From: Ricinus communis
Lineage: Eukaryota; Streptophyta; Magnoliopsida; Malpighiales; Euphorbiaceae
Length of the DNA: 64,000 nt
Assembly (NCBI RefSeq): GCF_019578655.1
Contig: NC_063258.1
Location: 24,618,802-24,682,801, forward strand
Direction: 5' to 3'
The notes under the pieces are model-generated. The model searched no databases. It was not told the origin of the DNA and worked only from the letters and a program-made list of their open reading frames with translations. The position numbers and the translations under genes are program-made. This document shows, piece by piece, positions 1-12,800 of the stretch (position 1 is the first letter of the stretch; every line of letters begins with the position of its first letter).

Positions 1-439
1 GTTCTCATGCAGATAGAGAGTTATAAATTGTGGAGGTATGAGCTTATGGCTCAAAAACTGCACATGGCCAGCCAAAAAATCACTGTAGCATAGGTCATCA
101 AATTGGATTTAAAATAGATCTACACTACTGACATAATTAACCAGCATTATTAAAGTAAAGGGAATTTCACATTTTTCCTTTTCCTTTCCCCTCAAAAAGT
201 TATTAAAAGAAAAAAATCAATCTAAATACCATGTTTCTGAATAATAACGAACTTACAAGAAGTGCATTCTGACTATACTACGCTAATTATTGGACATAAT
301 GCAGTTTGCAGCCATGAATCGATGGGGGAAAAAGGAATATATATACTCCATAGAAAGCAGAGAAATGAAAGGAACAATTGTAGTCATATTTAACCAGTTT
401 TTCTTTTAATATCCAGCAATTATTGATGACTGTTTTCTT

Positions 440-602
440 TTAATTTCTCCTGTTGATGTTTTTTCTTCTTATTTGTCCCAAGAGCTGTAAATTGGGTGGC
501 CCATGGATTGGCTAAGAAAGCCCTGCATTGTGAGTTCTTTAACTCAAACTTGTCAGCCCAAATGCTGTGGCTGAATGAGTTTATTGGCTTGTTATTTCTG
601 TA
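440..602 (+). mobile_element. LINE RNase H-like C-terminal remnant
   Basis: One plus-strand frame, unrelated to the host gene, reads VPRAVNWVAHGLAKKALH and runs on to a TAA near 602. The pattern arginine-x-x-N-x-V-A-H-x-L-A-K-x-A is the end of the RNase H-like domain found at the C-terminus of many plant L1-type LINE polyproteins. Nothing recognisable precedes it, so it is a short 5'-truncated scrap inside the last visible intron of the EDR2-like gene, opposite in strand. The match is short and could be chance. Confidence 0.35.
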
Positions 603-818
603 ATGGAATGAATCATTCTCCTTTCTTTGAAAAAAAAAACCCCAGTATTTCCACTCCAGTTTAGACAAATAATTGTTCATAAATATTAGAAACCAATCTA
701 TCATCTTAAATTCTGAAAATTACCAAAGTGATAATGTTTATTTCCATAGTATGAATATTGAAACCTTGAGAATAATAGTAAGCCTGCTGTGAGGAAGAGA
801 ATAAAGGAAAAGTATTAC

Positions 819-3800
819 CTCCAGAAAATTATCTTGTCTGAGGTACTTGCAGGTTACAGCTTTCCCCAAAAGGCAAGCTTTTGTCCCAACTGCACGCTTG
901 ACCATCCAGTATCCCTGACAATGTTAAAGAGACATGAGCTCCCTAACATCAAAGGAAAACAGCAAAAAGACAGTGTTCCATGATCATGTACTTGAAGAGT
1001 GTTTGATACCTCAGTGATACTGGGAATTAGTTTAAATCTCGAATCCCGAAACATGTCTGTCCCATCAATAAATTTACCCAACAAAGAACTTTTGTTTACT
1101 GGCCTGTCTGCAGCATAGTACAGTACCATACTGTAGTTTGGTTTTGCTGGAATCTGAAACAGAAATATAACATACATATTATTCTGGAATCTGAAACAGA
1201 AATATAACATAAATATTATTGTTTAGAAGACAGATGAAACCTTCTAATACCTAGAAATATCTTAGTATGACATTAATCATATCTGTCAATGCCATTCGTC
1301 AAACAAACAAAGCATCCCGCTTCTCTAAAATTAGCATTATCATGAAGGATTTCACGGGGTACTTTGATTTTTTACTTTGTACTAATATAATATATTAGAG
1401 CTGGAGGCAATTGTTGCTACATAATAGTGGTGCTCACTCCTTTAAACAGAGGTAATTTGATTCTAAATGTTTTACCACAAGAACAGTTCTAAACAGGGAT
1501 GAAAGAACAAGCATTCACGTAGCTGGCAACTGAAGTTCAGCCGAGCATATATGGAAGCCATGCCAAAGTAATATGGGGCACTCTGGACTTCAGATTATCA
1601 GTATTCATCAGCTGTAGGCCTCTTCAAAGGTCTGTGCAACTAGACATTACCGTGATCTAACATTTGAATGTGTGTTACTTTCCTTTCTGAAGAAAAATAA
1701 GCTAGAATCAAAGATTGAATTACACTCCTGCTTTATAAGCTATACCACACCCAATCCCGTCAATTGTTCAGTAATATGCAACAAGAATCAAAAATCAACT
1801 AAACTCAACTAAACCTTAACCCTGAGTTAATTGGAGGTGGCTATATGAATTCTTTCTCCATTCCAAGCGATTTTGGCTACATCTTTGGAAAGATGTGAAG
1901 TCACTAGTACTTTCTCTCCATGTTATTTTAGGTCTATACCTTCCTTCATTTACTTCATCTGCCTTAATATGGTCAACCTATCTAATCGAGGCATCAATAA
2001 GTCTACAGCTCACATGCTATACAATCTCAATCTATATTTTTTCAACTTGTATGTTGCTTTATAATCATAATGATGGTTCTATTATTACATACACAAATTT
2101 AGATTTCTGCTTAAAACAATCATTGTCCTTAAATATTCAGGCCACTCGATCCCGATATTCAATTCTCATTTCCATTTACAATTAGTGAAAAGTTTCAGGG
2201 TTAAAAGTTAAACGCAAATGAATGTCCCATAAAGAAATAAATTTAACAGTATTCTAAAATTTATATCATACAATTCAAAAAAAGAAGTCAGAAGTATTAA
2301 TTTGTACTGCAGCTTACAACTGCATTCCCGTAAGAACAGCACCAAAACAATCCAAAATTATATTAGCTATTACAGTTGGGGCCATTTTTATTAAGCTGAA
2401 TAATAAATTGTACGAGCTTTAGATTTTTAGCAATTGTAACCAATGGTCAGTTTCTTTCACTAAGATGAGCACCTTGCTGATGTGGTTTACTTTAATGATG
2501 TCCTTAAGCTGATAAGAAAAGTTTGTATATTGTGATGACATATAAATATTAAAAATCTGGGTAAGGAAAAGGATGATTAAATAAAATAAATAAAAATAAC
2601 AAACAAACGCTCATACTTTCCTCACTTCACAATCAGATCTCAATTTTGGGCATGTCAATGCACCGATCCAAATCAACAAGGCACACGTAATAGAAAGAGA
2701 AACTAGAGGGTAGGTACAGTTGCTCGAAAAAATTCTGAAATTCTTATGAACCTAGCAATAAGCAGCTAAATTTAAAAAAAGAAATTTTCCTTTTTCTGTG
2801 TTAAACAATTATCTTGCACAACAACATGCCAATTGAAAGAGATTGAAATACATTGATCTATGTACCTGAAGATTAATGACAAGGATGAATGGAAGCTTTT
2901 TCCCCGCCTCTGTCTGAAATTTAAAAGGTACAATTAACGCATAAACAACTTCGCAGAGTATACAAAATGGCAATTAATAATGTCTAATCAGTGTAGTAAA
3001 AAACACTCGAGGTGCACATCTAGGCACCCAGGCAAGGCAAGGCATTTCTGGCGCTTCTATACCTTCCAGGCAAGAAGCTTTTTCACAGGCGCTCATTTGT
3101 TGCGCTTAAAGAGCAAATCATGATATGGAAAAACATCGCCCTTGGTGCTTGGGCTGAACCAAAATGCTTATTAAAAACACCAAACAGCAAATTTTCCAGA
3201 TCAAATAAGAAATAAAAACAATTAGATACAGAGTAGAGATTGACCACTACTTCTAGAATTTAAAACAAAATAATGCTCAAACTGAAAACTCTGGGTTTAC
3301 CTGCACTAGACACTTGGGATGCAGTGAAACTCTATCCATAGGACTATCAACTTTGAACCAATCAACGGCTATGAGCTTTAGAAGGGGATCACCGCCCATT
3401 ACCTGCAAAAAGTTAAAAGTAAACCAATAACAATAGAAAATTCAGTCTGCGAAATAACCTCAGTTCTGCTAAAACTAGAAGAAAACAACCTCAATTGCAT
3501 TTAATATGATATATTAATCAGCAAAGGATCATTTTCTGCTCTCCTATTTCACAGTGGTTAAACTACCAAATATCAAAGTATTAGGACAGAAAATATAAGG
3601 AATAACACTAGGCACTAGCAATTGTTCAAAAAGAAATTATAGATTCAAAGAAGAAAGCAGTTGTCAGGCCACACCACAGAAAATGAAGAAGTAGCAAAAG
3701 AGCTACAATGCAAAGAACATTGAGGCGCACTAGAAGAACCCATGAATTCTAAGCGCCAATTTCATTATTATCCATGATAAGTACCAATCAAATACAAAGA

Positions 3801-6800
3801 CTTGCAGATTGGCTACCGGTCATGTAATCAATCAATCTGTACACTAAGAATTAATCAACCACCTTCCTAAGAAAATTATACACAATTGAAGAGAAAGTAA
3901 AAGCCACAATCTCCCGAACGACCCTACCTAACAAGAGCAAGGAGATATGAAATTATTGATGAATAATGCAATACTAAAATAGAGAAGTAAATTGAGGACA
4001 AGAGGATAAAAATACGAGAAAGGAGGTTAACTATTTCAGCTTCTTGTGAAAGTCAAAATAATAGTTAAAAGATCAAAAAATTGTCAAATTTCAAAAGCAC
4101 AAAATGTAATAGTATACTTGTCAATGCACTGTAAGAAAGCAAGCAGTAAGATACTTCATTTGGATATCACATAAGATACAAAATGTGCTGGTAAAGAATT
4201 CTTTAGAGGAATAAACAACTTATAATTAAATAATACAGAGTATACCATAATTAAATGCTTAGATAGAAAAAGAAACCTTAGAGTTATCCTTTAGATAAGT
4301 TTTTCCTCTGATCATAAATCCATTGCCATTTGGGGAACTCCAACAACTCGAGTCCTTCTCATCCTTTCCTTTGGGTAGGGAACCATGGAATTGGCTTAGG
4401 TCAAAATTAATTGGAGTTACACTAGGATCCAATTCCTTATTTGCATCCAGAGCTGCAACCACAATCATTTAATACAGTATCAGATCGTAAAAAAGAAAAC
4501 AAGAAATGTAATGTTACTAAGGGCTAACAACCAATGAAAAAATTGTAAATACCGGCCATGAACTTTCATTAATTTAAACAATCATAGCAATTCGCAGTTT
4601 CTCTCTCCCAGATATCAGGCTTCCAATCAATTTCGCTCTCTAACCAGGTTATCTTTTTACTCATTGTTATGTACTAAAAAGAAAAAAGTAGAAAATCATA
4701 TCCCACAAAAAGAGGAACTGAACCAGTGACTACAATTGATTAATTCATGGTCACTATTTAAAAAACCATTAAATAATTGACTACAACTGAAAATATGCTC
4801 ATGAAGTTAGATTTTATTGGTCACTGGCCTTTTAATTAAAGACCTAGTCCTACATAAGTGTTCTTTTCTTTCTTAACCATATGATTCTCACAACATGTCA
4901 GCGAACAATAAATGAAACATATGACAAAATACATAGACAGTATTTTATTCCTCAAAACCTATGCTTTGTTTATATTTCATTAAGGCAAACTATCTATTAA
5001 AAAGGTGTTCAAGTGCACAAGACTTTCTGCATTGGCGGGCTTTGGAGGGGTAAAATGTACAAGCCTTGCGCCTACACTGCTAGGAGGCTGTTTCTGTGGT
5101 TTGAACCCACAATATGATTGGAACACCAAAAAACAATGCAAGAGAAACAGTAAGATTAGAACGTTACAGACAGACATTGGGATGCATTGCATGAATAATA
5201 TGAATTTTGCTATACAACATGAACAATTTAAACGAAATTCTTCACAAAATAACAGGGACAGAGAAAAGTGGGAAGCTCATGAACACTTGGGATGTAGTAA
5301 TTGTAACTAACAAGAAGTATTACGAATATAGCCAATAAAAGTACATCGTGTATTTTATCAGTGTGACTTTTCATAAAGAATAGCATTTTTCAAATAATAT
5401 TGAATTAAAATAAACAAGCAGAGAAAGGACCTGAAGTTCGTCTCAAAGCAAAGCTTGCAATGGCCCATGAAACATTCTTCAATTTCACTTTCTTTTCCTG
5501 TTCCATAAAGTGGCAGCTTCCATTTAAGAGTTAATTTTCTTTTAGGTTTCCATATGCAATGGAATGCCTTATTTATTGATGAAAAAAAAAATGCCTTGTT
5601 CAGACACCAAACCCTACATTATAGAAAAGAAACCCACTACAAGCACAACTCAAGAAAGTTGTACACAAATTCACTAATAGGACTTATTCTGAATGAAACT
5701 GAAAGAAAAAAGAAGAGAGAAAATAAAATAAAACCTCATTGGCTGGTTGACCTTCATCCTCACTCTCTTCTGATGATGATGAATCAGCAGAAATTGCATC
5801 ATAGAACTCATCCTTCACTTCGGCATCCTCATATTCACTGCTGGAGGTGGAATCCTCAGAAATTTTTGAATGAACAACTTTAGTGGCATATTTAGATTTC
5901 AGTGCAGGGTTTGCTCCAATATATTCCTTCAAACCTGATTAACAATAAACCAAGAGTAAACAACTGCCTCTTCAATGAACATTTCACAAAAAGTTTCTAC
6001 AACACAACTCGTAGGATTTACTTCAAATTTATCCAGAAGAAATAAAGTAGTTCTTGGACATTTGATGACCAGAAAGTATTTCAAGTATTTTGATACCCAA
6101 AATTTAAACGTTTCCTTTAGAAAATTGAACAATAAAATAAAAGCAAACTACCATGTCACCATCATACACCACCCAGAAATAATGTATGACCAGGGAGACA
6201 CATTCTTGAATTCTATTGTCAAACTTCAAACCAATAATTGGTGCGATGAGAAAACTGCTCATAAATAGTTTCCTGTAACATATATTGGCAGGTGGGGCAG
6301 AGTGTATTTGACAAATCAATCTGCCCAGGGTGGACAAGCCACAGATTACTATGACTCGACCCACTACATTCTGTTTGTTACACAATAATGTGGAAAACAA
6401 ATTCCACTTATTTGGGTCTGGAGAAAAGAAAAATTTTCCAACAAGTCCATTTTCAAGGAAATACACTGTTTCTGAAACATAATGTTTTTTTTTTTTTTTT
6501 TCCTGGAAATCATAAAGAGGAAAGAAACCTGTAAGAGAACCTTATAAATAAGTACACACGAGTACACCACACCAACTGCCACTATCACTAGTTGCTATTG
6601 ATTGCCAACCACTGCCATTATTTACCATTTTTCATGTAATATTTCCCCTATAAATGAGAAAGAAAAATGTTCTTGAGGTCTACATTCTCTTTGGTCTTTG
6701 TTGAAAGTTGTATTTGTTTCACATCATTAAGTTACTAGGCTTTTATGGGCTTTTATGATGTATTTATGTGGATTGGGCACCCTCTTCCTTTGAGCTAGCT

Positions 6801-9800
6801 TCTGGGAATAAGTTCTATCCAAGCCATCATGGTATCATACTCGCACTTTTGTCTGCGATGATGGGTTTGGACCCGGCCCATTTTCATGTCATGCTAAACC
6901 TATTGTATTTGTCCCACATCACTAAGTTACTGGGCTTCTATGGTGTATATATGTGGATTGGACTCTCTTCTTTTGAGGTAGCTTTTGGGAATAAGTTATA
7001 TCCAAGCCCATTTATCAATCTTTGTCATTGAAAAGAAATTAAGTTTGTACTCCACGCCCTAAACAATTATCTCAAATGGGTTTTTAGTGTTATAACCAAA
7101 TGAAAATAATACTGAAAAAATTTTCCACAAGCAAAGTACTTCCATAACATGAATGCACTCCTAGTAGTCAAGCAACGATTATAATGAGGTCAAAAAAGAT
7201 ATTCATTTTATTAGATAAAATAATGGATGCCCTATTGGATGAGAGGATCTCCACATAATTTATCAAACAAGATAATATCATCAAATAATCAAAATGCGTT
7301 CTGTAAATGAGAAAAAAAAAACTATTTTATACAATGTAAAAAATTAATAATGAAAAGCAGATTTACAGCAAAGATTATATCAGTTGTTTCAGAATTTGTA
7401 GTCCCAAGGCCAAGCAATTAAATTAGTTGGCTGACCATTTCCTTTGCATGTGTCCAAAATTCAGAACTTCTAAATCTTTCTGATCAAACCACAAGCTATA
7501 TTTGGGTCAGAGAATATACATTTGATGGTCTCAAAAGCAATGTGTTATTTGTTTAGACTGCAGATCAGCTTTATGTAATATGTAAAGTAAATAAGGTGAA
7601 GAAGAAATATTAAAACCAACCTGCCACTTGGGACAATAATGCATAAGGAATAGTCTTTTCAAACTTTGAGCAACGATTTGACTTCCATCTTAACCATCCT
7701 GCATGATGTATCTCTAACGTTTGTGTCAAAAGACATCTCATGGCCGTTGAACCCATGGGTGCATTTAAGTTTCTAATCTCCCAGGTAGAAGCTACAGGCC
7801 ATGACAGAAAAGAGAAAAAAAGTGGGGCAAGTCAATTAAGGTTCACATATGCAGTTGAGAGCTTTCAACATGAAGCAAATTTGAAAGGAAGAAATACATC
7901 TGAGAGAATCATTTCAAGCATTAAACTAATGTATACATGATAGACACGAAAGCTTTCCAACCAATTTGATTACCATTGCAGACCCAGTTTTAAACATTTG
8001 GATCCTATTTTCGCTAAAAATATCTAAATCCTTGATAATGTTATATGAATGTGCACCAGTAAGTGGTAGAACAAGACAAATGCTTCAGATATTCTAGAAT
8101 TTCTCCAATTTAGCATAAGGATCCTCTTACGATTAATTTTTGTACGTCGATATCCAGATCTTGGAGGCCGCTTCTTAAGTACTGCTGGAAATTGTAAGAT
8201 TGCTACATAAATAAATGAAAACATCATGTCAGCTAACCACATAGGTGGCAACTTTAAATCTTGTAAATGAAAATCTTAGAAAAAAGGGAAAACAAAAACC
8301 AAAAGATGTCAGCAAAATATAAAGCAACTCAAGCAGATTAAAACATGCCTCGCATGATTTTGAACTATTTATCATTTTTCAGCAGTACAGCTCAATTAAA
8401 ATTTATATTGCCCTATATCCAAGCCAAATATTATATTGGCCCATCAAACTATATCTGTCCTTTGGGTTCTCCCTCCATAAAGCATGTAGCAACCAACTGT
8501 AAGCAAATTAATCAATGCTGGGTTGCATCAGCAGTATCTTGGCCAAGTTCAGATACCCACATATCATTTCAAACTTAAGTATTTTATATGTCACTATCAT
8601 TGATCAGTACTATCATTACCATAGCCTTAAAGCAGGAACACAAGGTTGGCAACAAAAAGTGAATCTGGTGCTGAGCTTGAGATAGGCAGTCTCAGCCAGC
8701 AAGAAACAAGGGAGAAAAAAAGAGCCAGTTCGAGGTCTCACGTTGCATGTAACTTGATGGCAAAAAATAACTATAAATTAAAAATGATAATCATATTTGC
8801 TTACTGTAAGTTCCATCCTGGCCATTAAACCATTGCCTAGAGAAAACAAAATCTCTTTTGGATTGCCACCTGTCAAAGACGATGTCAAATAAGTGAATGC
8901 AAATTAATTACACGAGAAACACAATGAAGTTATCCAACACATGATACATATAAGAAAATTTGTTTTCTTTTCTTAAATTTTAAATGTGGATGACCAAAAC
9001 AAAGTTATAAGCTATGATATGCAAAAGATAGTAAAAATAAGCTATAATATGCAAAAGGTAGATTGGCATGGGCAATGAAAGGTAAATAAAGATATGATAT
9101 ACTTATTGTTTAAAAAAACAATGCATATCTGAATAGGATTGTGCAAGCAATTTTCCATGTATCCACTGCATAGTAGCTTAAGAGTAAAACATTGAATATC
9201 TAATGCATGCAATTATGACAATATAGCAACTCTAGAGACAAACACTGAGCTTGAGCAGCAAGCTAGCAAGTGCAAGTTCCAGGGCTTAACCAAATTATCC
9301 AACTGACCACAGCTTTTCACTAAATCTAAAGGAGTTGCTAGTCAAAAACCTATTTCTAAAACCAACTTGCTGTTGGTCATATACCCTCAAAATAGAGAGG
9401 CTGCATTCTGACACACTAGACCATTTAACAGATGCAAAGCTTAGGTAACAATGCATAGAAACTAGAATGTATATAAATATATAATTTGACTACTTCCAAC
9501 AGATCTTATTCACAAGTTAGGCAGCAGAGTACACAAAAACAACTAAAAAGCAAGGCAGCAGAGTACACACAAACAACTGAATAAAATATAGTATTGATTT
9601 ACCGAGTAAGATATTTGGGATCAAATGTCCCATAGACAACATCATAGTGTCCATCATAGGAATCTAAAAGTTCCAAGTCACCTGTCAAAGTATCCCACCT
9701 GTACAAGTCAGATGTTAAGAATTACTAGAAACTCTAAATGTAAGAACAATGCGATAGAGCTCTAGAATACTAATCAAGTAACTTACTCATATCTTTGATG

Positions 9801-12800
9801 CCGATCAACATTTAAAATGACTTCAAAAACAGTATCAGCACTGGCATCAATAACACCAACAGCCTTTACGAGAATACCTTTACCGTTCTACACAGAGTAC
9901 AGATTCATCAGACCATAAATTGAGGCTTTTCATGAAGTTCATGAAAGTTCCATTCTTCAGTTCAGTTGAAAACAAAATCATAAAATTTTAACGTTACGGA
10001 TAAGATATAAGAAGCATCAGAGATAATCATGAAAAGGAACAAAAACATTTCACAGACAAACAGACACATAAGCAGCCTTGTACAAATTATAGCAAAGACA
10101 GCATACCTTCTCAACCTAATAATGAACTGTGAATGCCAAATTTCAAGAAATCGCCTGAATGACTCAGCAGCATTAAGCTTTTCTTTCCTTTTTTGAAGTG
10201 TAGCAGCAGCATTCAATTGGCATGATAATTCTTTCACTCTTTTACAGGAAAGATATTTTAATTGAGAAAGGAGATCACAACTTGGGGATAATGTATCTGA
10301 TGTTTTTAGGCAACAAGAAAAGATACAAAAGTGCTGTAGGTTCTTATGTTATTTTTTCTACACCATTGAATATATATTTATAATATTTTAGAACCGGTAG
10401 AGGTACAAATGTAACCCTAAAAAGTCGAAAATAACGTAATTAACTCCTAAAACTAAGCCAATATGTAGCTGTCAACAGTATCTTTGTAATCTGATCAACA
10501 TGCAAGAACAAACAGGCAAGCCAGACAATTAAAAGGAAACAAACCTCTAGCCATGCTAAATAATACATCATGATTCTCCTTTGAAATGCGATAACTTTGA
10601 GAAACAGGATTCCGACATAATTTGGTGCATCAATACAAAACTTTTTTGATAAAAAGCAAGTCACATATATTCTTTCATCAACAAAGAATCATTTCTATCA
10701 GGTCATGCAAATATGATACAGAAGTGCTCCGACAGGTACCTCTTTCATTAATATTTAAACAGAATTCAAAACCAAATAGATTCTTCCAAACTTATTCAAG
10801 TAATTGATAATTTGTAAATTTTATAAACAGAGAAATAAAAGAAGAGTACGCCATAGAAACAGCGATTTTGTATAAGAAATCATTTTTTTAGTCAAAGCGA
10901 TGGCAGGATGACTAGCATTTTCCATTATGCACTCCTCATTCTAAACTAGCATTAAGGTCAGAATGCAGTAAAGCATATTCTAAGCCTTCATTTCTTTTAA
11001 TGAATTAATGGATATTGATATGCACAGTATGATTCCCTTGAATTTCTTGATGAGACATCATCCAAAAATGTTGAGTCAAATGACATATTAAATAAATCTC
11101 CTGAAAATAAACTATATTGACAAATACCTTGGAATCAGACACATCCTCAAAGATTCGAACACCTGAAACCATCAGGAACAAAAGAAATTTAGAAGTGGCA
11201 AATAAATTGGTTTTCTTCACTGTTTTCCCATGCTATCATGCTAGATAGGAACATGATATTAAAAATTATTATGCAATCAATAGTCAAGCTCTAATGGAAA
11301 AATTCTACAGTATGTTCTAGCAGGACAGTAATAACTATTCCAACTAATAGAGACTATTAACCATGAGAAAGGACAATTTACGATTTATGGTATTGCCCTG
11401 AATTAACTCCTCTTTTTCAAATTCATTAGCCTCTTAGTGTCATTGCCCTCCAGTTAGTAAGCAAGTACTGTACATATATAACTGTGAATTAGTTGACTAA
11501 ATGCCAATCTTCCCCAGACCTATCTTTTCATGGCTCCTCTCTGCTGTAGCTTGGAGATCTTTCATATAAGCTTCTACCGAGCAACAATAACTTAAACAAT
11601 CAATCAATAGTTTCTTCCAAACTCGAAAAAAAATTACCATAAAAGTCCTTTGTTATTTTCCAACTTACAATCATAATCTGTAATTTGGGAATGAGCACGA
11701 GGTGCAAAATTAGCTTCTATTATGGCCATTTTAGAAGCCTTTACTAAGCAACAGTATTTTAAACAAACATTCAATACTTTTTAAGAGGTGAAAAATTGGC
11801 TTCTAATTTGCCAGTTTAGAAGGCTTTGTCAATTGAAAGATGGACCTAGTATGCTCTTCATAGTTTTACTTTTCTCAGTTAACATTGCATGTGATGAGAT
11901 AAATTTAATGGTCTGGCCATGGTGGATGCAATGGTTGAAGCATGGGCTAAAATTGGTCATTTGATTCGTTTACAAAGTATAGGACATGATTGCAAATTTT
12001 GAAAAAAAAAAAATCAGGATCTGTTTATTGATTGACCCTAGAAAAGTCATTTTCTAAAAGGCAACAAGTCAATGTAAACCATCTCGGGAATGGCATACGA
12101 GAATCAAAGGACATCCAAATGCTAATATAGATATTTATCACATTTAAGAACATCAACAATATAAAATTTTTTCATTCAAATAAAACATAAGTACAACGAG
12201 AAAGAGAGAAAGGAAGGGCTTTTAGGAACATAATAAAACTAGATGAAGTGGATATGGATACTTTCCAGCAGTTAAAGTTGACAGGCTATATTTTGATATA
12301 AATTAGCTAACACTAACAGACAAGTACCATTTATTGTGCGAACACATTTCCATTCATGCGCTTCAATTGCATCTCCAACTTCCCCCTCATAATATCTGTC
12401 TGACCTGGCATTAGAATGCAAATCTGAGTATTGACGCAAAAGCCTCTCTGGACCTGTCAAAAATAAAAGAAGAAACTGAAGTAACACGAACAAATATTTA
12501 TTGACAGAGTTTCAAATTAATGTTTAACACATACAGCAGCACATGTTAAAAGATATTTGCAAAAGGTAATTTATATATCCATATCCATCTTGGCTTGAGG
12601 TGTGTACACCTTTTGGGTTAAGAGTCCTCACTTGATAACATCTCTAAAATACCCCTAATAATTTATGAACTGAGATATTCTAATCAGTACATACTACATA
12701 ATAAATAAGAAAAAGAAAGAAATTAAAACAAAATATTTAAGAGGCTATTAAATTATTTCATACAACATGGGTCTCATATAGCATCGTATTTCGGCAGTTT

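Noticed and set aside
5005..5310. 101-codon plus-strand open frame
   Set aside because: It lies in an intron of the EDR2-like gene, shows no family motif and overlaps an opposing frame of similar length; most likely chance.
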